Below, piece after piece: positions 17,173 through 25,842 of a stretch of DNA of 64,000 nt. The translations under genes were made by a program, and so were the position numbers. The notes beneath the pieces were generated by a model. It saw only the letters and a program-made list of their open reading frames with translations. It made no database searches and was not told the DNA's origin. This DNA is from Chitinophaga chungangae (GTDB lineage: Bacteria > Bacteroidota > Bacteroidia > Chitinophagales > Chitinophagaceae), in the NCBI RefSeq assembly GCF_017742215.1, contig NZ_JAGHKP010000005.1, positions 145,974 to 209,973 of the forward strand, read 5' to 3'. Position 1 is the stretch's first letter; each line of letters begins with the position of its first letter.

Positions 17173-18810
17173 TTACGGTTTGTCCCACCAGATCGGCTGG
17201 TTGAGGTAGGTCGGTTTCGCAGCATCGGGATTGGCTTTCAACACCTGCTCGATGTTGTAGTTGATCTCGTAGCTGGCGACTGCAAACCTGCGGGGCCAGT
17301 CGGTCTGGTTCGGGTATGCTTCCACATACACGTGAGACGGGCGTTTGAAGCCTTTGTATACACCGGAGGCTTCGTTGTAATTGCCGGCGGCGTCTGTGCA
17401 GTAGTTCATGCGGCGCAGGTCTACCCACAGTTCGGGTGAGTACGACATCGCGATGTATTTCTGGATCATGATGTGGCTCATGGTGAGCTGCGCGGGATTT
17501 TGTACGATAGACGTGCTGAGGCTGAACTCGCCGATGGTGAGCGGACTAACGCCCATGAGGGACATATGCGACGCGATGCCTGCTTTATAGGCTGCAAGTG
17601 CTTCGATCGGGCGGTTGAGGCGAAGCAGCACTTCCGCTTTGATGAACTCCATTTCAGAAACCGTCAGCAGCAAGCCTTTTGCACCACGGGCGGTATACCA
17701 GGTGCCCGTGCTCTGTATGCGGTCTGACGATGAAGGCGCATAGGGTGTTTTACGCAGGGTCACGTAGATGGAATCTTTGTTGGAGAAGGAATTGGTGTTT
17801 GCGTTGTACGAAACGGCGGCCGGGCCTGTTTTGGGCAGGTCGCTGGTCATGTCTACCCCCTGGGTCCGGTAGAACATGTTGAATTTGTTCGTGGAACGGG
17901 GAATGAGCAGGTTGGCGCGCGGGTCTTCCATGTTATTGACGCCGGTGGGCGCACCGGTGTAGTTGTTCAGGATGTAATCCATGTACAGTTTGGTAAGCCT
18001 TGCGGTAGTACCGGTATTGGTGTACTGCAGGGCTTCCTTAGCTGCGCTGGGTACGGTTGGCCCTTCGTCGACGTATTGCATCACGGTGCTTTGCAACTCG
18101 TTTTGCGGGCCTTTGTTTGCTGCGTCCAATACGGCTTGTGCGTCGAAGTTGGCTTTTTTACTGGTGTGCAGCATGAAACGGGCTTTGAGGCCCCAGGCCA
18201 GGCGTATCCAGTTGTCTACTTTCCCTTTGTTGAGAATGTCCCCCTTCGCCAGCGGCGGCGCTATTGGGCCCTGTGTTTTCTGCAGATCGGCGATGGCTTC
18301 GTCCAGCAATGCCAGTACTTTACCCTGGATATATTCGGCTTCGTCGAACTTGGGCGTGAGGATGTCTTTGTTATTGAACTCATCGTAAGGCAACATACCA
18401 TAAAAATCGGCGAGATAACCGAATCCCCATGCTTTGATGACTTTGGCCGCACCGATGTAATGCCATGCTTCCACTTTTTCGGCCGCGGTGATGAGCGGAT
18501 CGATATTCACGGCAGTGTTTACGTACCAGCTTTGCCAGGGCCAATTGGCGCTGCTCACGTTGGAGTACCAGCGGGTAAGGTTCCAGTTGTTGTTGTTGGC
18601 GTACACCACGGCCAGCTGTTGGGATACAAAAGCGGCGCGGGTGCCTGCGCTTTCGTAGCCGTCAACGAACTGTGCGATCAATGGCGGGAGGCGCTGTTCC
18701 GCGGTAGGTACCGTGGAGTTGGCGCTGTTCGGGTTCTCGTTGATGTCCACCCATTTTTTACAGGAGACAAAAACGAGCGACAAACTTATATAACAGAGTA
18801 TCTTTTTCAT
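17173..18810 (-). CDS. SusD/RagB-family nutrient-binding outer-membrane lipoprotein
   Basis: A 545-residue SusD-like surface lipoprotein, the lid of a SusCD importer. The signal peptide MKKILCYISLSLVFVSC ends at lipobox Cys17, and an acidic stretch KKWVDINENPNSAN follows, typical of surface export in this group. Helical tetratricopeptide-like segments (WHYIGAAKVIKAWGFGYLADFYGMLPYDE) and the C-terminal QKYIAMSYSPELWVDLRRMNY match the SusD_2-like branch. The gene starts 11 bases after the SusC stop. The ligand is unknown; a terminator follows. Confidence 0.92.
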   Translation of the reverse strand: MKKILCYISLSLVFVSCKKWVDINENPNSANSTVPTAEQRLPPLIAQFVDGYESAGTRAAFVSQQLAVVYANNNNWNLTRWYSNVSSANWPWQSWYVNTAVNIDPLITAAEKVEAWHYIGAAKVIKAWGFGYLADFYGMLPYDEFNNKDILTPKFDEAEYIQGKVLALLDEAIADLQKTQGPIAPPLAKGDILNKGKVDNWIRLAWGLKARFMLHTSKKANFDAQAVLDAANKGPQNELQSTVMQYVDEGPTVPSAAKEALQYTNTGTTARLTKLYMDYILNNYTGAPTGVNNMEDPRANLLIPRSTNKFNMFYRTQGVDMTSDLPKTGPAAVSYNANTNSFSNKDSIYVTLRKTPYAPSSSDRIQSTGTWYTARGAKGLLLTVSEMEFIKAEVLLRLNRPIEALAAYKAGIASHMSLMGVSPLTIGEFSLSTSIVQNPAQLTMSHIMIQKYIAMSYSPELWVDLRRMNYCTDAAGNYNEASGVYKGFKRPSHVYVEAYPNQTDWPRRFAVASYEINYNIEQVLKANPDAAKPTYLNQPIWWDKP

Positions 18811-18821
18811 TACCGTAACTT

Positions 18822-21800
18822 TTAGAATTTAAGATTTAAACCAACCGCAAAGCCGGAGGTGGCGGGCACGCCGGCATAGTCGATCCCCACCGAGCCTGAG
18901 CCGATCACACCTGCGCCGGCAGCGCTGGTTTCAGGGTCCATGCCTTCATAGTTGGTAAACAACGCCAGGTTGGTGCCGGTAGCGGTGATGGTCGCGTCTT
19001 TCAGCCAGGGTATGCGGGTGAAGGCGGTCCTGGGCAGAGAATACGCGAGCGATACGGAACGCAGGCGCAACCAGTTCGTTTTCGTGATGAAGAACGGCGC
19101 ATGGTTGGAATAAATGTCCCGGTAATACTTTTCACTAGCAATCACCGTTTTCGTTACCGGTTCGTATTTGGACGTGGCCGGGTTGAGGCTCATGCCGGTG
19201 AAGGTGATCTCGCTGCCCCTGTTTTCGGTGCGTTTGCTGAGACCATAGGCGGTGAGCAGGTACTCGGTACCGTTGTAGATGTCGCCACCCACGCGGAAGT
19301 CCCACAGCATGGAGAAATTAAAGTTCCGGTAGCTGAGGCTGTTGTTCAAACCGCCCAGCAGGTTAGGCTCGCGGTTGCCAACTGGCGTAGTGGTGAGGGT
19401 GGATGTAAGCGGGTAACCCGTAGCCCAGTCGATCAGCAGGTTGCCGCTTTCGTCGGTCTGCCATTTTGAACCGCTCAGGCCCATGAAGTTGCCTTTGTCG
19501 AAAGAGGCGGCTTTGGCATTGCCTACCTGTACATCAGTTACGTAAAGGATCGGCAGCGCGGCCGGGAGGTCTTTTACAACGCCTTTGTTGTGGCTCATGT
19601 TGAGCGACATGTTCCAGTTGAAATTTTTCCTTTTCACCGGGTTGGCGTTGATGGTTACTTCCACGCCTTTGTTTTCGATCTCGCCGGTGTTTACAAAGCT
19701 GAGGATGTATGCGGTAGCATTACTTACACGTGGCTGCAGGATCTGGTCCCTGCTGTTATTGATGTAATACGCCACATCCAGCCCAAGGCGGCCGTTAAGG
19801 AACCGCAGCTCGGCGCCAAACTCGGTAGAAGTAGTGGTTTCAGGCTTCAGGTCTTCGTTGCCACGCGTCCAGTAGTTACGGAAACCGCCGCCAATGGTCA
19901 GCTCAGGACCGAACAAATAAGTGGCCGTCTGGTACGGCGGTGCGTCTTTCCCCACCTGCGCCCAGGATGCGCGGATCTTTCCGAAGGAAAGGATGTTGCT
20001 TTTCGGTAGTATTTCCGTAAACACGAAACTGCCGCTAACGGAAGGATAGAAGAATGACTGGTTTTTTACCGGCAGGGTGGAGGAGATGTCGTTGCGGCCG
20101 GTAGCGCTCAGGAACAACATGTTTTTATACCCCACTCTTACATCGCCGTAAAAACCTGCAAGCCTTTTGCGGGTGATGGCCTGTGAGAAATACTGGTTCT
20201 CCTTCGCCGCGTTGTTGATGCTGATGAATTGCGGGATGGAGAAATTCTCCGCGCGGGCGGAATTGGATTTCACGTAGGAATCTTCCGTTGTAACGCCCGC
20301 TATCGCATTGATGTCCCAATCGCTGAACGTTTTGTGGAAGTTCAGCATGAAATTGGAATTGATGTAATTGTAATAGCGGTTGGTTTCAGACAACATCCCG
20401 TTCTGCCAGGCCACTTTTACGCTGGAACCGGGGGAAGTGAGGCTGCTGAACTGGGTGGTGTAATTATCCACGCCGAGCCTGTAGGTCGCATCGAGCCAGT
20501 CGGTGATCTTCAGGTTAACGTAAGCCGTACCGATAAAGCGGTTGGTTCTGTCTGACTGCGGATTTTTATAGATCAGCCAGTACGGGTTGTCTACATCGGT
20601 GTCCAGCGCAGCGTCCGGCAGCAGCCGGTGTTTGGTGCCATCGGGATTTAGCCAGAATGTCATATCGTCGTTACGCGGCCAGGCGATGATGCTTTCCATG
20701 TAACCTGTACCGTTTGAGCCCCAGAGGCCGCTGCCGGTAAGGGTTTTCCTGGTTTCGCTCACTGCGTACGATGCATTCAGGCCAAAGGTGAACCGGCCGA
20801 TCTTCTGTTCGCCGTTAAAACGAACGGTGCTGCGGTCATAATCAGTGGTAGGCACAATACCGCCCTGTTTGAGATTGGAGCCTGACAGGAAAAAATTCCC
20901 GGTCTTGGAACCGCCGGAAATAGTGAAACTGTTGTCGAACGCATTGGCGGTTTTGAAGAAGTCGCCCATGTTGTCGTAGACCGGCTCGCCGGACTGGAAC
21001 TTGTCGCCCCAGGAGCGGGAGGTCTGGTCCGTAAAAGTGCCGCTGTAATAGGAGCCTTGTTTGTATATGCTTTGCTGCTCGGGCAGGCGGTTCACCCAGT
21101 TAGCGATGTACCGGCTGGTAACGGAGCCCGTTACAGTGCCTTCCGCGCCTTTTTTGGTGGTGATGATGATGGCGCCCGCCGCTGCGCGGAGACCGTACAA
21201 AGCCGCCGCAGCAGGGCCTTTCAGTACAGAAATGCTTTCAATGTCTTCGGGGTTGATGTCCATCGCGCGGTTGCTGTTGGTGGTGGACAGGTTCACGCTG
21301 CCATCGAACGCGCTGTTGTCTCCCTGGCCGGTGGAGTTGTCCATCGGCATCCCGTCTATCACGAACAGCGGCTGGTTGTCGCGCTCAAGCGAAGTACCGC
21401 CGCGAATGATGATAGACGCGGAAGAACCGGGCGCGCCGCCGGAATTGGTGATGTTGAGGCCGGCGATCTTGCCGTTCAGCGAATTGATGAGGTTGGGGTC
21501 TTTGTTTTTCATCAGCTCTACGGCCTGGATGTCCTGCACGGAATAACCCAGCGCCTTCCGCTCTTTTTTGATGCCCATGGCCGTCACTACCACTTCGCTC
21601 AGCGCGCTTTCCGAAAGCTTCATGCTGAGGTTCACGGTGGCATTGGCGCCCACGGTCACCCGTATTGTTTCATAACCGATGAAGCTAAATTCCAGCACTT
21701 CCCCTGGAGAAGCCTGGATGCTGAAATAGCCTTTTACGTCCGTTTGGGCAAAACGGCTGTTGCTACCGGAAATCCTTACTGTAACGCCGGGCATAGGGGT

Positions 21801-21917
21801 GCCTTCTTCAGACAGTACGGTACCGGTGATGGCTTTTTGTTGCCGGGCAAGCAGCGCCTCTGGCAACATGAGCAGTACTAGCGACAATATCGCTAATAAC
21901 CGGAGAGATCTTCTCAT
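18822..21917 (-). CDS. SusC/RagA-family TonB-linked outer-membrane transporter
   Basis: A 1031-residue SusC-like transporter. Order: signal peptide (MRRSLRLLAILSLVLLMLPEALLA), CarboxypepD_reg-like domain from about 28 to 105 (ITGTVLSEEGTPMPGVTVRISG), then the plug with SEVVVTAMGIKKERKALGYSVQ, the family's LFVIDGMPMDN, SISVLKGPAAAALYGLRAAAGAIIITTKKG, and a 22-strand-type barrel to the C terminus. It lacks the N-terminal STN domain seen in the second SusC in this window, so it is not expected to signal to an anti-sigma factor. Forms a pair with the SusD 11 bases downstream. Divergent from the Tat-exported isomerase-like gene, which may be coregulated. Confidence 0.95.
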   Translation of the reverse strand: MRRSLRLLAILSLVLLMLPEALLARQQKAITGTVLSEEGTPMPGVTVRISGSNSRFAQTDVKGYFSIQASPGEVLEFSFIGYETIRVTVGANATVNLSMKLSESALSEVVVTAMGIKKERKALGYSVQDIQAVELMKNKDPNLINSLNGKIAGLNITNSGGAPGSSASIIIRGGTSLERDNQPLFVIDGMPMDNSTGQGDNSAFDGSVNLSTTNSNRAMDINPEDIESISVLKGPAAAALYGLRAAAGAIIITTKKGAEGTVTGSVTSRYIANWVNRLPEQQSIYKQGSYYSGTFTDQTSRSWGDKFQSGEPVYDNMGDFFKTANAFDNSFTISGGSKTGNFFLSGSNLKQGGIVPTTDYDRSTVRFNGEQKIGRFTFGLNASYAVSETRKTLTGSGLWGSNGTGYMESIIAWPRNDDMTFWLNPDGTKHRLLPDAALDTDVDNPYWLIYKNPQSDRTNRFIGTAYVNLKITDWLDATYRLGVDNYTTQFSSLTSPGSSVKVAWQNGMLSETNRYYNYINSNFMLNFHKTFSDWDINAIAGVTTEDSYVKSNSARAENFSIPQFISINNAAKENQYFSQAITRKRLAGFYGDVRVGYKNMLFLSATGRNDISSTLPVKNQSFFYPSVSGSFVFTEILPKSNILSFGKIRASWAQVGKDAPPYQTATYLFGPELTIGGGFRNYWTRGNEDLKPETTTSTEFGAELRFLNGRLGLDVAYYINNSRDQILQPRVSNATAYILSFVNTGEIENKGVEVTINANPVKRKNFNWNMSLNMSHNKGVVKDLPAALPILYVTDVQVGNAKAASFDKGNFMGLSGSKWQTDESGNLLIDWATGYPLTSTLTTTPVGNREPNLLGGLNNSLSYRNFNFSMLWDFRVGGDIYNGTEYLLTAYGLSKRTENRGSEITFTGMSLNPATSKYEPVTKTVIASEKYYRDIYSNHAPFFITKTNWLRLRSVSLAYSLPRTAFTRIPWLKDATITATGTNLALFTNYEGMDPETSAAGAGVIGSGSVGIDYAGVPATSGFAVGLNLKF

Positions 21918-22239
21918 GTTTTGCTGTTTTTGTAATTGGAATAGATAAACTGGTTGACTAAGTGATTTGACCTTGGATTTTTGAAAAACTAGATTTTGAT
22001 TTTGACTTTAAATTCGATTCGATTTTTTTAAGTGCATGGTAAATGCTATATCATAAGCGCAGCATTCCTATTCCTTTCAGAAAAAATATAAGGAGGGTCT
22101 CCGACATAAAGTCGCTTTATACAGTGTGATTGGAACAGTGCTACCAGATTTCCTACTAAGATAACTACCGGCCGTCAATATTTTTAAGAAAAAAATCAGA
22201 AAAATGACCAACTTGAGTCACCATCAAATCAGTTATAAT
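21918..22239. promoter_or_regulatory. Divergent promoter region, SusC / isomerase-like gene
   Basis: 322 AT-rich bases between divergent starts. The stretch just upstream of SusC is unusually T- and A-rich (21970-22030). I could not find a full Bacteroidota -33/-7 pair (TTG with TAnnTTTG) that I would defend on either strand. Confidence 0.45.
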
Positions 22240-23076
22240 ATGTCTTCAAGAAGGAGCTTCCTGCGGAATGCCGCGCTGGGCGCGGTTGCAACTACCGTTT
22301 CCCCCATGCTGGGCAAAGCCGCGTTCACGCCCTATGCAGGGCCCGACAGCTTCCCCGTGGGAATGGCCGGGTACACTTTCGCTAAATTCGACCTGGACCA
22401 GGCCATCGTTATGATGAAACGCGTAGGCATCCAATTCATTTCCGTAAAGGATATTCACCTGCCGCTCAACAGCTCGCCCGAAAAAATCAAAGAGGTGCTT
22501 GATAAGTTTGCGGCGGCGGACATTAAAGTATACGCCGTAGGCGTGATCTATATGAAAACCGAAAAAGCGGTGGACGACGCATTCGCATACGCCAAACGCG
22601 TAGGCGTGCCGCTGATCGTGGGCGTGCCCAATCCCGAACTGCTGGATTATACGGAAAAGAAAGTGAAGGAGTACGACATCCGTATCGCCATTCATAACCA
22701 CGGACCGGAAGACAAACTTTATCCCGGCCCGAAAAACGTATACGACCTCATCAAAAACCGCGATCCCCGCATCGGCATCTGCCTGGACATCGGGCATGCC
22801 ATGAGGGCGGGCGAAGAGCCGGGGAAAGCCATCCGGGAATACAAAAGCCGGATTTTCGACCTGCACATCAAAGATGTGACCGTGGGGTCCAACAAAGGCA
22901 AAGCAACGGAGATCGGCCGCGGCGTGATCGATTTCGCGGGACTGATCAAATCCATGCAAAAAATAAAATTCGCCGGCGTCGCCAGCATCGAATACGAAAA
23001 AGACATGAGCGATCCCTTGCCGGGCATCGCGGAATCAGCGGGCTTCTTCAGGGGAGTGATCAAAACGCTGGCATAA
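22240..23076 (+). CDS. Tat-exported sugar phosphate isomerase/epimerase-like TIM-barrel protein
   Basis: A 278-residue xylose-isomerase-like TIM barrel. Starting at 22240 the N terminus is MSSRRSFLRNAALGAVATTVSP, a twin-arginine signal (SRRSFLR), so it should be exported folded. An in-frame ATG at 22204 would add 12 residues. Barrel motifs include GVQFISVKD-like GIQFISVKDIHLPL, RIAIHNHGPED, ICLDIGHAMRAGEEP, IFDLHIKDVT and VASIEYEKD, which carry the usual metal-binding Glu/His/Asp residues. Members of this exported group are often called hydroxypyruvate-isomerase-like or 3-keto-sugar-processing enzymes; the reaction is not known here. A strong terminator follows. Confidence 0.9.
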   Translation: MSSRRSFLRNAALGAVATTVSPMLGKAAFTPYAGPDSFPVGMAGYTFAKFDLDQAIVMMKRVGIQFISVKDIHLPLNSSPEKIKEVLDKFAAADIKVYAVGVIYMKTEKAVDDAFAYAKRVGVPLIVGVPNPELLDYTEKKVKEYDIRIAIHNHGPEDKLYPGPKNVYDLIKNRDPRIGICLDIGHAMRAGEEPGKAIREYKSRIFDLHIKDVTVGSNKGKATEIGRGVIDFAGLIKSMQKIKFAGVASIEYEKDMSDPLPGIAESAGFFRGVIKTLA

Positions 23077-23092
23077 AATCGCACGTTATCCG

Positions 23093-23124
23093 AAAATCCC
23101 TTCCGGTATGCCGGGAGGGATTTT
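23093..23124. terminator. Bidirectional terminator between convergent genes
   Basis: A 14-bp stem (23093-23106 with 23111-23124, one G-T pair) with the loop TATG. It is flanked by a T-run on the plus strand and an A-run on the 5' side, so it can serve both the isomerase-like gene and the minus-strand lipoprotein whose stop codon begins at 23126. Confidence 0.85.
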
Positions 23125-23525
23125 TATTTTTTGATGAGGCGCATGATGCCGGTAAGCTGATAGGTTTCATCTTCCCTTGAGCTTGTAAATTCATAAAAGT
23201 CTTCGCCCGTCCGGGTGATTTTTGTTCTTAGTCGCACATTTTTCCGTTCAGCGACAACAGAATCGGGATCGGCTGGGTCCGCCGAAATATATTTCAATTC
23301 ATATTCGCAGGGAGTAATCCAACGAACGGCAAAGGTGCCGATCTTCCCGGTGCTATGGTCGATTTCCTTCTGAATGGAATCTTTGCGTATCATCGTCCAT
23401 CGCCTCTCTGAATCGGTTGCTTTGTACGAAAATTCTCCATTTCTGAACCTTTGACAATCGACCTGCTGTGGCGCATTGTTACAGGCTGCAATCAGGCAGA
23501 TCGAAATGATTGCCGGGTAACGCAT
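23124..23525 (-). CDS. Small lipoprotein, paralogue 1
   Basis: A 133-residue putative lipoprotein (MRYPAIISICLIAAC, lipobox Cys15). The mature part reads CQRFRNGEFSYKA, RRWTMIRKDSIQKEIDHSTGKIG, VRWITPCEYELKYISADP and then a beta-rich tail ending MRLIKK. The same pattern, Cys then F-NGEF, WT-IR-DSIQ-EI, W--CEYEL-Y, recurs in the neighbouring gene upstream, so the two are tandem duplicates. The two mature cysteines (in DCQRF and PCEYEL) are kept in both and may form a disulfide. Function unknown. It is the last gene of a three-gene envelope cluster. Confidence 0.82.
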   Translation of the reverse strand: MRYPAIISICLIAACNNAPQQVDCQRFRNGEFSYKATDSERRWTMIRKDSIQKEIDHSTGKIGTFAVRWITPCEYELKYISADPADPDSVVAERKNVRLRTKITRTGEDFYEFTSSREDETYQLTGIMRLIKK

Positions 23526-23534
23526 AGAACGATT

Positions 23535-23948
23535 TTAGTTTTTTTTCAAGATACGCATACGGCTGCTGAGGGCAATGTCGTCCTTCTCCGTCGGAACGAT
23601 CGTAAATTCATAAAAATTCTCTTCCACGCCGGTGATCTTCACGTGCACCACTCTTTTTCTCCTTTCCACCACGCTGCTGCTCGTGTCTTCCGGTTGGGAA
23701 TGAAGGTAACGCAGTTCGTACTCGCAGTCGTTGAGCCATTTTACAGACAGCGTATTGATCTGCCCGGAGTTGTGATTGATTTCCGTCTGGATGGAATCGT
23801 TCCTTACGATCGTCCATTTCTGGTCCGGCGCGATCTCGTTGCCGGCCATCTGGAATTCGCCTGTTTTTACTTTCCCGCAGCCTGATTTTTCCGGCGCAGT
23901 GCCGCAGGCCGTAAACAGGCAGATAAAAAAGATGCTGGAATAACGCAT
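23535..23948 (-). CDS. Small lipoprotein, paralogue 2
   Basis: A 137-residue putative lipoprotein (MRYSSIFFICLFTAC). I start at 23948 to match its paralogue; an ATG nine bases upstream is also possible. Shared pattern with the downstream gene: CGKVKTGEFQM, KWTIVRNDSIQTEINHNSGQI, VKWLNDCEYELRYLHSQP and a closing MRILKKN. Spacing to the next gene is 9 bases. Function unknown. Its place after a six-TM membrane protein suggests all three are envelope proteins of one transcript. Confidence 0.8.
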   Translation of the reverse strand: MRYSSIFFICLFTACGTAPEKSGCGKVKTGEFQMAGNEIAPDQKWTIVRNDSIQTEINHNSGQINTLSVKWLNDCEYELRYLHSQPEDTSSSVVERRKRVVHVKITGVEENFYEFTIVPTEKDDIALSSRMRILKKN

Positions 23949-23987
23949 AGGGATCATTGTTGAGGCTTCAAGATAGAAAATTTTCCG

Positions 23988-24554
23988 TCAGGGATAAATG
24001 AAAAGCCGCAGGATGTACGAGATCTCGTACAACAGGAAAACGATCACCAGTATGCTGTGGAACCGCGGACTGTCCGTATACATCGCGATCATGCACAACA
24101 CGAAATGCACGGCGTTGCGGATGGGATATTCCACTCCGAAATGATGATAATAATCGAGGCCTTTCATCAGCGTATCGACCACGTCCAGCGCATAACTCGC
24201 CCCCAGCAGCCCGAAGAACCATTTCCTGCGCGAATAAAAATAATCGCGGAAACCATTGTAATCCTTGAGATCGTCCGGGTACAACAAGGCGCATATCACG
24301 TAATATACGATGATGTAAACGATCACGAAAAAATACTCCGGGAAGTTCCAGTGCGTAATGCGGGTGAGGTGCCATTCCCACCACCAGAAATGCACCATGA
24401 GCAGGAAAATGTAAAAAGACCATACAAAATGCACCCAGTAGAAAGGGTTGCGGTCCGGGTGCTGCACCAGTTTGATCGCGCCGTTCAGCAACTGCCTGAT
24501 GCTGAGGCCCAGCAATATCCCGAGGATCACTTTGATGTGGGCAAATGAATCCAT
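23988..24554 (-). CDS. Six-TM integral membrane protein, unknown function
   Basis: A 188-residue membrane protein with six hydrophobic segments at about 7-27, 38-59, 71-92, 112-130, 144-160 and 165-186. It is rich in Trp, Tyr and His in helix 2 (VHFWWWEWHLTRITHW), which could bind a cofactor or metal, but no known motif is recognised. The loop between helices 3 and 4 is charged (YPDDLKDYNGFRDYFYSRRKW). It leads the tandem lipoprotein genes, with about 40 bases between. No family name assigned. Confidence 0.75.
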   Translation of the reverse strand: MDSFAHIKVILGILLGLSIRQLLNGAIKLVQHPDRNPFYWVHFVWSFYIFLLMVHFWWWEWHLTRITHWNFPEYFFVIVYIIVYYVICALLYPDDLKDYNGFRDYFYSRRKWFFGLLGASYALDVVDTLMKGLDYYHHFGVEYPIRNAVHFVLCMIAMYTDSPRFHSILVIVFLLYEISYILRLFIYP

Positions 24555-24699
24555 GAAACGGTTTTTGGGTCAGGGTATATATAAAAATAAGCAAAACTGC
24601 TGTTCCCGCCATGGCCTCTTTTTTGATGAGCATGTCCCATGCGGCAGTTAAATTCTCCCGGCAATCCTGTGATCAGGCATAAATACACGGCGGGCCCGG

Positions 24700-24721
24700 G
24701 GCCGGTATAATACAACCGGCC
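24700..24721. other. Inverted repeat upstream of the AlkD-like gene
   Basis: The arms GGCCGGT (24700-24706) and ACCGGCC (24715-24721) flank the 8-base spacer ATAATACA. It lies 90 bases before the AlkD-like start in a divergent intergenic region. Hairpin or operator; function inferred only from position. Confidence 0.4.
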
Positions 24722-24810
24722 ATGTCGCGATCTGCCTTCAGAAAGACGTAATCATACCGCCTTCATCCGGCAAAGGAAACTTACTTTTGTAATGTTCCAT
24801 CAAGCCCCTT

Positions 24811-25635
24811 ATGAAAAAAACGAATACCGTTCCGAATAAAACAACGGCAAAAAAAGCAACGGAGCCGCGCGTTCCGAAGCTTTCCAAAACGCCGCCGGCG
24901 CCTGTTATCCGTACGCCCGATGTACCTGAAAAAACAACGGCCGATAATTTCATCAAAGCCATGCAGGAATACGTGTCGCCCGCGGAGCGCGAAAAACTGA
25001 TGAAATATTTTAAGCAGGCAGGCCAGGACCAGTTCATCGGCATCCGCATGGGCCAGCTGTTCGCCCTCGCCAAAGCCTTTATCGGCATGCCCCCGGCGGA
25101 ACTGGACAAACTTCTGCAAAGCCCGGTGCACGAAGTGCGGGCGGGCGCGCTCAGCATTATGGACAAACAGGGGCGCAGCAACAAAACGCCCGACAGCCGC
25201 CGGAAAGAACTGTACGATCTTTACCTCAAACGCCACGAACGGATCGATAACTGGGACCTGGTAGACCTTGCGGCGCAATTCGTGATCGGCCGGTACCTTA
25301 TCGATAAACCCCGTACGATCCTTACCAAACTGGCGAAATCGAAGAACGAATGGGAACGCCGCACGGCCATTACCGCAACGGCTTATTTTATGCGGCAGGG
25401 CGAAGTGGAAGATACTTTCAAAATAGCCGCCATGTTGGTGCACGATCCGCACGACCTGGTGCAGAAAGCCGTGGGCGGATGGATCAGGCAGGCGGGGAAG
25501 GGCCGTCACCGCCGGGAACTGTTGCTTTTCCTGGACCGGTATGCCGCCACCATGCCCAGGGCCGCCTTACGCTATGCTATCGAGCACCTCAGTGAAAGGG
25601 AGCGGCAACATTACCTGGGCCTGAAACAAAAATAG
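24811..25635 (+). CDS. AlkD-like DNA alkylation repair protein (HEAT-like)
   Basis: A 274-residue AlkD-family protein. AlkD is a DNA glycosylase made of HEAT-like helical repeats that removes bulky or cationic alkylated bases. Family features are IGIRMGQLFALAKAF, VHEVRAGALSIMDKQGR, RIDNWDLVDLAAQFVIGRYLID, NEWERRTAITATAYFMRQGEVEDTFKIAAMLVHDPHDLVQKAVGGWIRQAGKG (split across repeats) and a helical C terminus. The first 45 residues are a low-complexity Lys/Thr/Pro tail not needed for the fold, perhaps for DNA contact. A weak hairpin overlaps the stop codon (25635-25648). It looks like a single-gene unit. Confidence 0.9.
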   Translation: MKKTNTVPNKTTAKKATEPRVPKLSKTPPAPVIRTPDVPEKTTADNFIKAMQEYVSPAEREKLMKYFKQAGQDQFIGIRMGQLFALAKAFIGMPPAELDKLLQSPVHEVRAGALSIMDKQGRSNKTPDSRRKELYDLYLKRHERIDNWDLVDLAAQFVIGRYLIDKPRTILTKLAKSKNEWERRTAITATAYFMRQGEVEDTFKIAAMLVHDPHDLVQKAVGGWIRQAGKGRHRRELLLFLDRYAATMPRAALRYAIEHLSERERQHYLGLKQK

Positions 25636-25842
25636 CAGGGGCTCCTGCGATATTATTTTATCATTTTATACGGAGATATTGTTGAAAATTTTCGTTATAG
25701 CGGGAAACGCCTAATTTACTGAAGAATAAGTGCGTTATTGACCACGTTGTAACTACAGGAATTTCAAAAGATCTTAACCGGCACGCGAAAGCGTTTATTA
25801 CGCTTTATTGTATCGATGATGAACAAACCCGAACTGGTAAAT

